Shown: positions 41,646-51,704, counted from the first letter of the stretch. The stretch: DNA of 64,000 bases from an uncultured Flavobacteriales bacterium (GCA_943787535.1 CALSMU010000009.1:1-64000); one strand, 5' to 3'. Notes: generated from the letters alone by a model not told the origin. Translations and numbers: made by a program.

Positions 41646-42983
41646 CTACTTCATTTCAAATGTATTCATGAAATCGGTCGTAAAATTACCCTCGTTAAAT
41701 TTCTCGTCTTCCATTAACTGTTGATGGAATGGTATTGTTGTCTTTACACCTTCAATTATATACTCATCTAAAGCTCTTTTCATTTTAGTAATGGCCTCTT
41801 CACGTGTTTGAGCAACGGTAATCAACTTCGACATCATAGAATCATAGTGAGGCGAAATCATATAGTTTGCATATACATGTGTATCAATTCTGATTCCATG
41901 TCCGCCCGGAGAATGATAAGACGTAATTTTACCAGGACTCGGCATAAAATTGTTATGCGGATCTTCTGCATTTATTCTACATTGAATAGAATGCGCTTGA
42001 GGAAAATAATCTTTTCCAGAAATTTTCTCACCGCTAGCAATTCTAATCTGCTCTTTAACCAAATCTCTATTAATCACCTCTTCTGTAATTGTATGCTCTA
42101 CTTGGATACGGGTATTCATTTCCATAAAGTAGAATTTGCGATGTTTATCTACTAAAAACTCAACCGTTCCAACACCTTCATAATTGACTGCAAGTGCCGC
42201 TTTTTTTGCAGCATCACCCATAGCTTTTCGAAGTTTATCAGTGATAAATGGAGAAGGCGTTTCTTCAACTAATTTTTGATGGCGTCTTTGAATCGAACAA
42301 TCTCTTTCAGATAAGTGACAAACTGTACCGAATTGATCTGCTGCTATCTGTATTTCAATGTGACGAGGCTCCTCAATGAATTTCTCCATGTACATTCCAT
42401 CGTTTCCAAAAGCTGCAGCAGATTCAGCTCGTGCACTATGCCACCCATCTTCGCACTCTTCAGCATTCCAGCATAACCTCATACCTTTTCCACCGCCGCC
42501 AGCAGTAGCTTTCAACATAATAGGATATCCTATTTTTTCAGCCGTTTTAAGGCAATCAGATAAATTCTTTAACAATCCTTTCGAACCAGGCACACAAGGA
42601 ACTTTTGCTTTAAGCATTGTAGCTTTTGCATTTGCTTTATCTCCCATTCCTTCAATTTGTTCAGGAAGTGCGCCAATAAATTTAATATTATGCTCTTGGC
42701 AAATTCTAGAGAAACCTGCGTTTTCACTTAGAAATCCATATCCCGGATGAATTGCATCCGCATTTGTAATTTCTGCTGCTGCAATAATATTAGGAATCTT
42801 TAAATACGATTCAGCACTGGAAGCCGGGCCAATACATACAGCTTCATCAGCGAAACGGACATGCAGACTATCTGCATCAGCTGCAGAATAAACAGCAACC
42901 GTTTTAATTTCCATTTCTTTGCAAGTGCGAATAATACGCAATGCTATTTCGCCTCTATTAGCAATTAATATCTTTTTAAACAT
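41646..42983 (-). CDS. accC: Biotin carboxylase subunit of acetyl-CoA carboxylase
   Basis: 445 residues, normal for AccC. It carboxylates the biotin on BCCP using ATP and bicarbonate. Visible motifs are [16 protein letters not shown] at the start, the ATP-grasp glycine loop [12 protein letters not shown], the HIEIQ segment, [12 protein letters not shown], and [15 protein letters not shown] with its metal-binding Glu. Another biotin-dependent carboxylase could look similar, but the accB gene 58 nt upstream and the fab context support AccC. Confidence 0.95.
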   Translation of the reverse strand: MFKKILIANRGEIALRIIRTCKEMEIKTVAVYSAADADSLHVRFADEAVCIGPASSAESYLKIPNIIAAAEITNADAIHPGYGFLSENAGFSRICQEHNIKFIGALPEQIEGMGDKANAKATMLKAKVPCVPGSKGLLKNLSDCLKTAEKIGYPIMLKATAGGGGKGMRLCWNAEECEDGWHSARAESAAAFGNDGMYMEKFIEEPRHIEIQIAADQFGTVCHLSERDCSIQRRHQKLVEETPSPFITDKLRKAMGDAAKKAALAVNYEGVGTVEFLVDKHRKFYFMEMNTRIQVEHTITEEVINRDLVKEQIRIASGEKISGKDYFPQAHSIQCRINAEDPHNNFMPSPGKITSYHSPGGHGIRIDTHVYANYMISPHYDSMMSKLITVAQTREEAITKMKRALDEYIIEGVKTTIPFHQQLMEDEKFNEGNFTTDFMNTFEMK

Positions 42984-43041
42984 GGTAATTTGCTTAGGTA
43001 AAAAAATTACAACTTTAAAAGTTGCTTTTAAATTGAATCTA

Positions 43042-43557
43042 TTAAGATGGGTCTACTAAAAATAATGGTTGATCAAACTCAACTGGAGTTGCATCATCTA
43101 CCAATACTTTTACGATTTTTCCAGAAACGTCAGATTCAATTTCATTAAATAACTTCATCGCCTCTACAATACAAATCGCATCACCTTCTTTGACAGAATC
43201 TCCTACCTCAACAAAAGCCGGTTTATCCGGAGAAGAAGAACGGTAAAAAGTTCCAATCATTTGTGACTTTATTGTTATGTAGTTTTCGTTCTCATCTGGT
43301 GTGGCAGCTGCTGGTGTTGATGCAGGAGCAGGAGCAGCAGATGCAGCAGGAGCAGCAGGAGCAACTTGCTGGACAATTGGCTGGGGCTGCATAACAGGAA
43401 CTTGTTGAATGACCGGATCAGAAGCAACATTAGATTTCTTTTTAGCCATATAATCTGACTTGATAAGAATTTTAAAATCTTTTTGCTCAATTTCTACTTC
43501 ATTTACCCCGGAACGAGAAACAAATTTTATTAAGTCTTGAATTTCAGAAAGTTTCAT
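43042..43557 (-). CDS. accB: Biotin carboxyl carrier protein
   Basis: 171 residues. The N-terminal helix-strand segment ([26 protein letters not shown]) is followed by an Ala/Pro/Gln-rich flexible linker (about 55-88) and the biotinyl domain. The biotinylated residue is Lys135 in [10 protein letters not shown]. It forms acetyl-CoA carboxylase with AccC and the AccA/D subunits, which lie elsewhere. It is directly upstream of accC in the same orientation. Confidence 0.96.
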   Translation of the reverse strand: MKLSEIQDLIKFVSRSGVNEVEIEQKDFKILIKSDYMAKKKSNVASDPVIQQVPVMQPQPIVQQVAPAAPAASAAPAPASTPAAATPDENENYITIKSQMIGTFYRSSSPDKPAFVEVGDSVKEGDAICIVEAMKLFNEIESDVSGKIVKVLVDDATPVEFDQPLFLVDPS

Positions 43558-43673
43558 ATATTAAGGTTATTTATATTTATTTTAGGAGAGGCTAAGGTAT
43601 AAAAAAATGTGAATGGAAGTTCAATCCCATTTAAGATTTAATAGTTAAATAGTAATACTTTAAAGTTTCTGCC

Positions 43674-44660
43674 TTAATAAGCCCATTTCAGGTAAATAGA
43701 ACCCCAAGTAAATCCTCCTCCAAAAGCAGATAAAACAATATTATCTCCCTTCTTCAGCTTGTCTTCCCATTCCCATAAACATAATGGTATAGTTCCAGCT
43801 GTAGTGTTCCCATACTTTTCAATATTTACCATGACCTTTTCTTTTGGCAAGCCCATTCTGTTTGCGGTTGCATCAATGATTCGTAAATTTGCCTGATGAG
43901 GAACTAACCAATTAATATCTTTACTTGAAAGATTATTTCTCTCCATTATTTGAGCAGAAACATCAGCCATATTGGTTACGGCAAATTTAAATACCGTTCG
44001 TCCTTCTTGATAAACATACATCTCAGGAGAACCTACATTTTCTTTCGTTATAGGATGCATAGATCCACCTGCTTTTTGGAGTAAATACTCCCGCCCAGAA
44101 CCATCCGCTTTCATAACAGCATCTTGAATCCCCATCCCCTCATCATTAGGCTCTAAAAGAACTCCACCTGCGCCATCTCCAAAAATGATACATGTATTTC
44201 TATCTCGATAATCAATTATACTCGACATCACATCACCACCTATAACAATTACCTTTTTGGCAGTTTTATTTTCAATGTATTGCTGACCCGAAGTTAGTGC
44301 AAACAAAAAACCTGAACAAGCAGCACTGACATCATGACCCCAAGCGTTTTTTGCTCCAGACTTGTCGCATATAACATTCGAAGTACTTGGAAACCTGTAA
44401 TCTCCGGTAATCGTCCCGACAATAATCATGTCAATGTCCAAAGGTGAAATTCCTCTTTTGTCGCAAATACCCTTAACAATTTCAGCTCCTAAATCTGACA
44501 TTGCTTGGCCCGGAGCGCACTTTCTTCTTTCCTTAATTCCCGTTCTTGAAACAATCCATTCATCATTAGTGTCAACCAATTTCTCTAAATCGGCATTAGT
44601 AAGCTTTCCTTCTGGAACTGCGCCATGCACCGCTGTTATTGCTGCTGTAATTTTACTCAT
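43674..44660 (-). CDS. fabH: 3-oxoacyl-ACP synthase III
   Basis: 328 residues, typical for FabH, which condenses acetyl-CoA (or a branched starter) with malonyl-ACP to begin fatty acid synthesis. The Cys-His-Asn triad is present: Cys115 (AACSGFLF), His255 (PHQANLRIID) and Asn285 (YGNTTAGT). The start overlaps the plsX end by 4 nt (ATGA). Bacteroidota often use branched starters; specificity is not determinable here. Confidence 0.95.
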   Translation of the reverse strand: MSKITAAITAVHGAVPEGKLTNADLEKLVDTNDEWIVSRTGIKERRKCAPGQAMSDLGAEIVKGICDKRGISPLDIDMIIVGTITGDYRFPSTSNVICDKSGAKNAWGHDVSAACSGFLFALTSGQQYIENKTAKKVIVIGGDVMSSIIDYRDRNTCIIFGDGAGGVLLEPNDEGMGIQDAVMKADGSGREYLLQKAGGSMHPITKENVGSPEMYVYQEGRTVFKFAVTNMADVSAQIMERNNLSSKDINWLVPHQANLRIIDATANRMGLPKEKVMVNIEKYGNTTAGTIPLCLWEWEDKLKKGDNIVLSAFGGGFTWGSIYLKWAY

Positions 44661-45595
44661 TCAAATGCTTCTTTTATTTTAGATGCAAGACTTGCTTCCG
44701 TAACATCTTTTGCCAAAACTAACATATTCTTGATAGCTTTTGGGCTTGAAATCCCATGACCTATCAACACGTTACCGTTAACACCCAGAATAGGAGTACC
44801 TCCGTAAATCTCATAATTAAAGCGGCTAAAGTACTCATCTAAAGAACCTTTCTTTGCCATAATACCATACACAGCTTCTGCTTGTTTTAGCACTACATTT
44901 CCTGTAAAACCATCGCAAACAACAACATCCACAGTATCAGAAAACAAATCTCTACCTTCAATATTCCCCACGAAATTAAAATCTTTCGATCCTTTCATTA
45001 CCTGATAAGCCGCCTGAGAAAGCAAATTTCCTTTACCTTCCTCTTCTCCAATATTTAATAAGCCCACTTTCGGATTCTTAATTCCAAAAACACTTTCAGC
45101 GTATAACGAACCTAATATTCCAAATTGGTATAAAACATCTGGCTTACAATCAGCATTTATTCCTACGTCTAAAATTACTCCTACACCGCCATTATTTTTT
45201 GGCAAAACCGAAGTAATACTAGGGCGTATAATCCCTGGAATTGGTCGAATAGTGTACATTGATCCAACAAGCATAGCTCCTGAATTACCTGCACTTGCAA
45301 ATGCCTGAATTTCATTTTTTTGCAATAAGTCAAAACCTTTTGCAATGCTAGAATCTTGTTTTTTTCTGTAAGCTTTTGCGGGATGTTCTTCCATCTCTAT
45401 GACTTCAGAAGCATGTATTAAATCAAAAAGAGAAGCGTCTATAGCTTCCCTTTTAAGTATCTCCTCAACTTTCGATTTATCCCCTATTAAAACCAGGCGA
45501 ATATCATCTGAAAATTGCTTTTGCGCCTCAATCGCTCCGAGAACAGTAGCCTCGGGAGCAAAATCACCACCCATAATATCTAAACCGATTTTCAT
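44657..45595 (-). CDS. plsX: Phosphate acyltransferase
   Basis: 312 residues. It makes acyl-phosphate from acyl-ACP for phospholipid synthesis. Family blocks are IGLDIMGGDFAPEA at the start, HASEVIEMEEHPAKA, SAGNSGAMLVG, LDVGINADCKPD, LLNIGEEEGKGN, VVCDGFTGNVVLKQAE and the closing GGTPILGVNGNVLIGHG. It lies between rpmF and fabH in the classic order. Confidence 0.96.
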   Translation of the reverse strand: MKIGLDIMGGDFAPEATVLGAIEAQKQFSDDIRLVLIGDKSKVEEILKREAIDASLFDLIHASEVIEMEEHPAKAYRKKQDSSIAKGFDLLQKNEIQAFASAGNSGAMLVGSMYTIRPIPGIIRPSITSVLPKNNGGVGVILDVGINADCKPDVLYQFGILGSLYAESVFGIKNPKVGLLNIGEEEGKGNLLSQAAYQVMKGSKDFNFVGNIEGRDLFSDTVDVVVCDGFTGNVVLKQAEAVYGIMAKKGSLDEYFSRFNYEIYGGTPILGVNGNVLIGHGISSPKAIKNMLVLAKDVTEASLASKIKEAFE

Positions 45596-45636
45596 CGACG
45601 AAATGTAATAAGAATTTTTTACAAATCCCTATTTAA

Positions 45637-45828
45637 TTATAGCGCCAATTCTTTTTCCATTACAACTTTCCCCTTGTAGTAAAGTTTACCTTCAGACCAA
45701 TAAGCTCTGTGATATAAGTGTGCTTCACCAGTTGTAGGACAAGTAGCTATTTGCTGTGCTTCAGCTTTATAGTGAGTTCTTCTCTTCTTTCTTCTCTGGT
45801 TCGAGATTTTTCGTTTAGGATGTGCCAT
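45637..45828 (-). CDS. rpmF: 50S ribosomal protein L32
   Basis: 63 residues, beginning [19 protein letters not shown], the L32 hallmark. Only one Cys remains of the zinc-ribbon positions ([16 protein letters not shown]), so this is the zinc-independent (C-minus) form. It lies between the DUF177 gene and plsX. Confidence 0.96.
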   Translation of the reverse strand: MAHPKRKISNQRRKKRRTHYKAEAQQIATCPTTGEAHLYHRAYWSEGKLYYKGKVVMEKELAL

Positions 45829-45850
45829 TATATATGGTTTTTAATTCTTA

Positions 45851-46405
45851 TTAATTCTTGTTTTTTAATTCTTTCAATGTTGCCCATCGAGGATCAACAT
45901 CTTCACTCTCTTTACTTTGCGGTTCTAATTCAGGTTTCTCTGTCAATAAATACTGACTAACTATATCCTTTACTTTATCATTACACCCTCCATCTTCATG
46001 CGTCATTTTAGCTGGAATACAGAGATGAATAAATTCATATATAAAACGGGAAACGTTAATCTCATAATCGGATAAAGGGATTGCTGTAACTTCATCGTCT
46101 GAACCTATAAAAGCCTCATCTGAGAACTTACAGATTTGCCTAAATTCATTGGAAATATTTAGCACTAAAGGATCAATACAAACATCACATTCGACATTTA
46201 ACGTTCCGTTTATTGAAAACATAAGCACCAGCATAGTACTGGATTTTTCCAACTGCAATTCAACATCTACATTCCCATCCTCAAAAACAGAGTCTGCGTT
46301 TATAAAATTTGTAAAGAACTCTTTTCCAATTTTATAGCTATAACCATGAATTCCTTCCTTAAGCCCTACAAATGAAATGTTATATTTCTTAAGATTTTCC
46401 TTCAT
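45851..46405 (-). CDS. DUF177 (YceD) family protein
   Basis: 184 residues from ATG 46405. YceD-family proteins are encoded next to rpmF and are linked to 23S rRNA or ribosome assembly. The conserved CDVCIDPL motif (VECDVCIDPLVL), the acidic centre and the C-terminal DPRWATLKELK pattern are present. An upstream ATG at 46465 would add 20 residues, but a TATCTTTG promoter element lies at 46432-46425 inside that extension, so the shorter start is preferred. First gene of the plsX-fabH-accBC cluster. Confidence 0.88.
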   Translation of the reverse strand: MKENLKKYNISFVGLKEGIHGYSYKIGKEFFTNFINADSVFEDGNVDVELQLEKSSTMLVLMFSINGTLNVECDVCIDPLVLNISNEFRQICKFSDEAFIGSDDEVTAIPLSDYEINVSRFIYEFIHLCIPAKMTHEDGGCNDKVKDIVSQYLLTEKPELEPQSKESEDVDPRWATLKELKNKN

Positions 46406-46424
46406 AAATCCAAAAAATGGACTG

Positions 46425-46432
46425 CAAAGATA
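46425..46432 (-). promoter_or_regulatory. -7 promoter element for the yceD-accC cluster
   Basis: Minus-strand TATCTTTG matches TAnnTTTG, predicting a start near 46418, 13 nt before ATG 46405. No clear TTG is seen at the -33 position. Confidence 0.5.
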
Positions 46433-46531
46433 AAAAAATATGTCTGAATATAAAAACTTATCCAAAATACCTAAACACCTATCTCAATAATTATTCTTTT
46501 CGAAGTTCGATATTATTTATTTTTGGACCTT

Positions 46532-46960
46532 ATGGGGTTAGAGGAATTCGGATATTTAGGGCTGTTTATTGCAGGTTTTTTAGCTGCTACAGTTATGCCA
46601 TTTTCTTCAGAAGGCTTATTAGCTATAGCTCTTCTGAATGGATTTGATCCATTTCTTTGTTTAATAATTATCACATTTGGAAATTGGCTTGGGAGCTTAA
46701 CAACATACGGAATTGGTTATATTGGAAATGTTGAATGGATTGAAAAATACTTTAAAATAAGTCGAGAAAAGATAGAAAAAATCAAACGATATCTCGATAA
46801 ACATGGAATATTGCTCGCATTCTTTGTCTGGGTGCCCATTCTGGGAGATGCATTTGCCTTATCGTTGGGCTATTTTAAAGTGAACTTTACTGCAACAGCC
46901 ATATTTATGTTAATTGGTAAGTTTTTTAGGTATTTATTACTAACTTTTCTCTTCAATTAA
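46532..46960 (+). CDS. DedA/YqaA-type small membrane protein
   Basis: 142 residues from ATG 46532 (TTG 46523 would add three). Several membrane segments and the motifs MPFSSEGLLAIAL, FGNWLGSLTTYGIGYIG and WVPILGDAFALSLGYFKV are typical of the YqaA branch of the SNARE-associated/DedA family. These proteins are thought to move lipids or maintain membrane homeostasis. A TATTTTTG element ends 6 nt before the ATG, so the message may be nearly leaderless. The 3' end overlaps the convergent peptidase gene by 4 nt. Confidence 0.85.
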   Translation: MGLEEFGYLGLFIAGFLAATVMPFSSEGLLAIALLNGFDPFLCLIIITFGNWLGSLTTYGIGYIGNVEWIEKYFKISREKIEKIKRYLDKHGILLAFFVWVPILGDAFALSLGYFKVNFTATAIFMLIGKFFRYLLLTFLFN

Positions 46961-47862
46961 AAGCGCATGTAGTCTTCTGGATTTAAAGCTGTCCCTTTGT
47001 GCCAAAGTTCAAAATGTAAATGCGGCCCGGTTGAGAGTCTTCCAGAATTACCAATGATAGCAATAGGCTCACCTGCCTCTACAAATTCACCAACCTTCAT
47101 CAAGACAAACGCATTATGTTTGTAGACCGAAATTAAGTTATAATTATGTTGTAAGTATATAACATGTCCTTCTTCTGGTGTCCAAGTATTAAAAACAACA
47201 GTTCCGTCTAAAGTTGCCATAACAGCTTCATCTTTTGGAGCAACCACGTCCACACCAAAATGACCCTCCTTTAAATCAAAGGAACCTGATACGGAGCCAT
47301 TAATAGGAGTAAAGAAAAACACACCTTTCATATCATCATTCTGACTCAGGCTTCCCTCTTTATTATGTAACTCATACTTTTCTCTTAAATCAATTTTAAC
47401 CCGTAATAAGCTATCTTTTTCCGAGGTTGAAAAATCCATCACTGCGAAATTTGTTGAATCTCGATTATAAGCTGAATCTTGCAAAGTAGGATCCGGAGGC
47501 ACTTCATCATTAAGAATAGATATTAAATTTTTATAGTAAAGATCTTCAATATTAGATTGGTGCTTTACCTTTTCCAAGTATTGGATGTTTTCCAAATCTA
47601 TTTTCTTTAAAGTCAACTCACTACTATAACTAGGCATTCCAGGTATCCATTGTTTTAATGGTGTGTAAGCAATTATTAAATAAGTAGATACAGTAATTAG
47701 TATTGTAAAAAAAGAGATAAGCACAGCAGCATTTAGAGGAGAAAGCGTAAAATGTCTTTTCTCTTCAAAACTCTCTGCATTTACAACAACAATGCGAACC
47801 TTCTTGCTAAAACGCTGAAATAGTGATAAATCTTGTTCCTTTTCTTTTTTCGATTTGGCCAT
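46957..47862 (-). CDS. M23 family metallopeptidase (LytM type)
   Basis: 301 residues. A cytosolic N-terminus (KKVRIVVVNAESFEEKRHFTLSPLN) precedes one membrane span (AAVLISFFTILITVSTYLII) and a periplasmic helical linker. The C-terminal M23 domain has HFGVDVVAP (His and Asp zinc ligands) and GPHLHFELWHKGTALNPEDYM (the HxH ligand). It probably cuts peptidoglycan crosslinks or activates other hydrolases. All zinc ligands are present, so it should be catalytic. Confidence 0.9.
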   Translation of the reverse strand: MAKSKKEKEQDLSLFQRFSKKVRIVVVNAESFEEKRHFTLSPLNAAVLISFFTILITVSTYLIIAYTPLKQWIPGMPSYSSELTLKKIDLENIQYLEKVKHQSNIEDLYYKNLISILNDEVPPDPTLQDSAYNRDSTNFAVMDFSTSEKDSLLRVKIDLREKYELHNKEGSLSQNDDMKGVFFFTPINGSVSGSFDLKEGHFGVDVVAPKDEAVMATLDGTVVFNTWTPEEGHVIYLQHNYNLISVYKHNAFVLMKVGEFVEAGEPIAIIGNSGRLSTGPHLHFELWHKGTALNPEDYMRF

Positions 47863-48002
47863 TGATTGCTACAAATATTGTTAAAAATCATTTAGGTATC
47901 CGCGATTCCTGACAAAAATTAACGCTTGTAAATAAAATAAAACCCAATAAACAAAATAAATTAGAAGGATTGTAGTTATTATTGCAGGTTTCAAATTCCT
48001 TT

Positions 48003-50684
48003 GTGAAGGTTATCAATCCATATAAAGCTTTAGTACCCATATTATTAATTGTAGGTATAGCAATTATTGGCTGTAGCACTGAAAAAGATGCATGGCTAAA
48101 TAGAACTTATCATAATACTACAGCTAAATACAACGGCTACTTTAATGCGGGTGAAATAATTAAGGAAGCAATGACTAATTATTCTGAAACTAGGACGGAA
48201 AATTACAACGTAATTATTCCTATTTATGAATATGCTGATGAGATAGGATCAAAATCTCTTTATGCTCCGATGGATACAGCAGCAGCCAAGTGTGAAACTG
48301 TTATTGGAAGACATTCAATGCCTTCTGCGAAAAAGGGGCAATTCCGAAAGACAGAGTGGTGCAGATGGATTGACAATAATTGGCTGGTAATTGGTCAATC
48401 CAATTTTTACAAAAGAGACTTTGAAAAAGCCTTAAAAAGGTTTATCTACATTGAAAAACAATACTCTAAAGAGCCAATAAAGTATATTAGTATGCTTTGG
48501 CAAGCAAAAACATATATCGAGCTTGAAAATTATGAAGACGCTGAAGACATTTTAAAAAAACTCATAGAAGGAGAAAAAGAGCTTGCACAACTTCTTGCGG
48601 AAGAAAAAGAGGAAGAAAAAAAGCAAAAAGGAAAATCTAAATCTCGCTCTAAATCTAAACAGAAGAGCAAGTCCATCAAAGAGGATAAAACCCCACCACC
48701 ATTTCCGAAAAATTTTAATCAAGAAATTGCTCCTATCTATGCAGATTTGTTTTTACGACAAAAAAAATATCCTCAAGCTGCGGAAAAACTAATAGAAGCA
48801 ATTGAATTAGAAACAAAACGACAATTTAAAACACGTCTTATTTTCATCCTTGCTCAGGTACAGCAAGAATTAGGAAGTCCGCAAGCATCGAGTCTTTATG
48901 AACAAGTTGTAAAGTTAAACCCAAAATATGAAATGGCTTTTCAAGCCAAGATAAAGCAAGCATTGGCTTATAGTGGAGGAAACAATAAATCAATAAAGGC
49001 ACAGCTTTTAAAAATGGTGAAAGATGATAAAAATGCTGAGTATTTAGATCAAATATATTTTGCTTTAGCTGACATGACTCTAAGAGAAGGAGATCGTCCC
49101 AAAGGCATTGAATATTTGGAGCTTTCTGTACTTGAAAGCAGCTCAAATAATGATCAAAAAAGTAAATCTTTTCTTCGGTTAGGTAAATTATATTATGCGG
49201 ATAAAAACTACATAAAAGCTCAGCGATACTACGATAGCACCATGACTGTTTTACCAAAAGAACACGAGGAATATGCATTGATAGAGCTTCAAAACATCAG
49301 TTTAACAGAGCTAGTAAACCAACTAGAAATAATAAATAATACCGACAGCATTAGCCAACTATGCGCGCTTTCTGAAAAAGATTTGATTGCAAAAATTGAA
49401 GACTTAATTCAGAACAAGAAAGATTATGACACTAGAATTAAAGAAGAAAATAACTCAATGGCGCCCGTTCCATTTGGAGGAAACACAACCGGTGTTACAG
49501 GAGGGAAATTCTGGGTATGGGACAACAACCTACGAGGAAAGGGATTTAATGACTTTAAAACAGCATGGGGAAGCAGAAAACTAGAAGACAACTGGAGAAG
49601 ACTAAACAAAAGTAGTACTTCAGTCGGAGAGGAAAATTCAGATGGAGAAGATGGAGATGTGAAAGATGAATACACGGTTGAGTTTTATATGAAAAATCTT
49701 CCTTGTGGAGATGACGAAAAACTACTAGCATCTGAGAAAGAAATGATGAACGCGCTTTACGAGGTTGGAACAATATATAGGGTAAAATTAGATGATCCGA
49801 ATGCAGCAAAAGAGACTTTCAATGTTTTAGTTAATAGGTTTTTACCCAAACAAAAAGCCGTTGCTGGGCTTTATCAGTTATATTTATTGGAAATTGGAGA
49901 ACAAAAGAAAAAACACAAAAAAACAATTCTGAATGACTTTCCAAATAGTGAGTATGCCAAGTTAATTCTTAATCCTAATTACAAGCAGGCCGAGCAATTA
50001 GCCAAAGAGAAAGATAAGGCTGGATATGCTGCTACTTATAAAAAATATAGGCAGAAGCAGTATGCTGAAGTAATCATTAATTGTGATGAGATAATTAAGA
50101 CAGACTCGGCCAATGCATTTCTTTGCAATTACTACTTCTTAAAAGCACAAGCGATCAGTGAAAAAAACTCTGGACTAGACACCATAGGAATATTAGAGCA
50201 GGCTCTGAGTGATGTCGTAGATCATTGCGAAGAACATGAGGTATATTTTAATGCAAAGGCCGCATTGGACAAAATAAGAAAAACGAATTCTATTGAAGAA
50301 GCTCAAAAAGGGAAAGGAACTTATATTTTCGACCCAAGTTTAAAGCACTTTTTTGTAATGGTCATTCCTAACGAAACGGGTAAAACAAAAGATGCTAAAA
50401 TGAAATTATCGAATTTCAATTCTACTTCATTCTCGAAAAGTAAATTAAAAACAACCAGCACTTTCATTGATCAAGAAAGGCAGCTTGTTTTAGTAAAAGA
50501 ATTTAAAAACAAAAAAGCTGCAGATGATTATTACTTGGCGTTTAAAGTAAATAAAAAACAAGTGAAATCACTTAACAATGCCTATACTTATTTTGTTATT
50601 ACCAACAAGAATTATGCTTCTCTGATGATCGAAAAATCAGTCGACGACTATCTTGCTTTTTTCAAAAAAAACTATACAAAATAA
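48003..50684 (+). CDS. porW: T9SS/gliding lipoprotein PorW (SprE-like), TPR-rich
   Basis: About 893 residues from GTG 48003; a TTG at 47982 is an alternative that adds seven. A lipoprotein signal ends at IAIIGC. The region after the Cys (AWLNRTYHNTTAKYNGYFNAGEII) is the diagnostic PorW/SprE opening. TPR units run through much of the protein (YKRDFEKALKRFIYIEKQY, RQKKYPQAAEKLIEAI, YYADKNYIKAQRYYDST). A Lys/Ser-rich stretch lies near residues 205-230. The C-terminus carries SPOR-like FVMVIPN and LVLVKEFKNKKAADDYYLAF segments. It is required for T9SS in relatives, consistent with the five T9SS cargo proteins here. Confidence 0.88.
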   Translation: MKVINPYKALVPILLIVGIAIIGCSTEKDAWLNRTYHNTTAKYNGYFNAGEIIKEAMTNYSETRTENYNVIIPIYEYADEIGSKSLYAPMDTAAAKCETVIGRHSMPSAKKGQFRKTEWCRWIDNNWLVIGQSNFYKRDFEKALKRFIYIEKQYSKEPIKYISMLWQAKTYIELENYEDAEDILKKLIEGEKELAQLLAEEKEEEKKQKGKSKSRSKSKQKSKSIKEDKTPPPFPKNFNQEIAPIYADLFLRQKKYPQAAEKLIEAIELETKRQFKTRLIFILAQVQQELGSPQASSLYEQVVKLNPKYEMAFQAKIKQALAYSGGNNKSIKAQLLKMVKDDKNAEYLDQIYFALADMTLREGDRPKGIEYLELSVLESSSNNDQKSKSFLRLGKLYYADKNYIKAQRYYDSTMTVLPKEHEEYALIELQNISLTELVNQLEIINNTDSISQLCALSEKDLIAKIEDLIQNKKDYDTRIKEENNSMAPVPFGGNTTGVTGGKFWVWDNNLRGKGFNDFKTAWGSRKLEDNWRRLNKSSTSVGEENSDGEDGDVKDEYTVEFYMKNLPCGDDEKLLASEKEMMNALYEVGTIYRVKLDDPNAAKETFNVLVNRFLPKQKAVAGLYQLYLLEIGEQKKKHKKTILNDFPNSEYAKLILNPNYKQAEQLAKEKDKAGYAATYKKYRQKQYAEVIINCDEIIKTDSANAFLCNYYFLKAQAISEKNSGLDTIGILEQALSDVVDHCEEHEVYFNAKAALDKIRKTNSIEEAQKGKGTYIFDPSLKHFFVMVIPNETGKTKDAKMKLSNFNSTSFSKSKLKTTSTFIDQERQLVLVKEFKNKKAADDYYLAFKVNKKQVKSLNNAYTYFVITNKNYASLMIEKSVDDYLAFFKKNYTK

Positions 50685-50854
50685 TTGCTCCTCCTTGTGC
50701 TCGCCAGTAATAAATTGATGCAGTTCATTTAACCTAGAATTTAAATCTCACGTAGATATATTAATCGTCTAAATAATGGAATCAAAAACTTTTTGTAAAG
50801 CGTAAAATAGCATTAATTTCAAATTCACTATCTTCGCCTAAAGAACAACGCAAT

Positions 50855-51289
50855 ATGTTTAAAGGAAATAAAGAAACAATGGCAGCAGGAAACGTTAATT
50901 CACCAGACAAATTAAATCGAATTGTAGCAGGAACTTCTATTGAGGGAGAAATAATGTCGGAGGGTAACATTCGAATTGACGGAAAGGTAAAAGGAACAGT
51001 TTCTACCAAAGGAAGATTAGTGATTGGACCGGAGGGAAACATTGAAGGGAATATAACTTGTTCTAATGCTGATGTCGAAGGGGTTTTGGAAGGAACAATT
51101 AAAGTAAGTGAATTACTAACATTAAAAAGCACTGCCAAATTACAAGGAGATATAGTAACCTCAAAATTATCGATTGAACCAGGAGCTGTATTTGGAGGTA
51201 CCTGTAACATGGGCGGCATCGTAAAGGGCATGCCAAAATCTTCAGAAGATGTTTCTTCAGAGGCTATTAGAGAAGATAAAACTGCTTAA
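50855..51289 (+). CDS. bacA: Bactofilin (polymer-forming cytoskeletal protein)
   Basis: 144 residues. The central bactofilin beta-helix (NRIVAGTSIEGEI, IRIDGKVKGTVSTKGRLVIGPEGNIEGNI, DVEGVLEGTIKVSELLTLKSTAKLQGDI) is flanked by short disordered ends. Bactofilins polymerise without nucleotide to form scaffolds for cell shape or envelope enzymes; the M23 peptidase nearby is a typical functional partner. It precedes the AtpZ-like genes, as often seen in Bacteroidota. Confidence 0.93.
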   Translation: MFKGNKETMAAGNVNSPDKLNRIVAGTSIEGEIMSEGNIRIDGKVKGTVSTKGRLVIGPEGNIEGNITCSNADVEGVLEGTIKVSELLTLKSTAKLQGDIVTSKLSIEPGAVFGGTCNMGGIVKGMPKSSEDVSSEAIREDKTA

Positions 51290-51298
51290 TTCACTGGT

Positions 51299-51499
51299 AT
51301 CAAGTTTAAACTGCCAATAAGCAATGGAGTAAGAGGGTTTCTTTTAATCATCGCAGGAGTTTCTGGCGGATACATTTGTGATCAGCAATTTCAAAACAAT
51401 TTCCCAATCTGCACCATCGTGTTGCCAATTATGGCTACTATGATTGCTTACGCGATGAATAACCTATTAAATGATGGAGGCAAAGAAGAAGAAAGCTAA
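51299..51499 (+). CDS. Small two-span membrane protein lacking a standard start codon
   Basis: The frame 51290-51499 reads (I)KFKLPISNGVRG, FLLIIAGVSGGYICDQQF, QNNFPICTIVLPIMATMIAYAMNNLLNDGGKEEES: two membrane spans with a GGYICD turn like AtpZ-type proteins. No ATG, GTG or TTG precedes the first span; candidates are ATC 51299 or CTG 51311. It is in the same frame as the bactofilin and follows its TAA directly. It overlaps the next AtpZ-like gene by 29 nt. The hydrophobic pattern suggests a real product, perhaps translationally coupled, with an uncertain start. Confidence 0.45.
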   Translation: MKFKLPISNGVRGFLLIIAGVSGGYICDQQFQNNFPICTIVLPIMATMIAYAMNNLLNDGGKEEES

Positions 51500-51695
51500 T
51501 TTATTCGTCAGGTTTTCATCTGCTGGAATACAAATGACAATATTAATTATTGGAGGAGCTCTTGGCGGTCAATATTTGGATGAAAAAAGTGGAAATGACA
51601 AACCTATTTACACTGTTGTTTTTTCATTAATTGCTTTAGCAATTGGACTTTATCTTATCATTAAAGAAGTTTTGAATATTACTAAAGAAGACTAA
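51471..51695 (+). CDS. AtpZ/AtpI family protein
   Basis: 74 residues with two membrane spans: MTILIIGGALGGQYLDEKSGND and TVVFSLIALAIGLYLIIKEV. The pattern and the FVRFSSAGIQMTI opening are those of AtpZ/AtpI proteins, which help Mg2+ supply or c-ring assembly of ATP synthase. It sits between bactofilin and a DUF6168-type gene, the usual order before atpB in Bacteroidota, although atpB does not follow here. Confidence 0.88.
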   Translation: MMEAKKKKANLFVRFSSAGIQMTILIIGGALGGQYLDEKSGNDKPIYTVVFSLIALAIGLYLIIKEVLNITKED

Positions 51696-51704
51696 TTTTG
51701 CGCT

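Noticed and set aside
46532-46960. Firm claim of a leaderless mRNA for the DedA-like gene
   Set aside because: The TATTTTTG element is close enough to the ATG, but no -33 TTG is present at the usual distance, so only a mention in the gene entry is justified.
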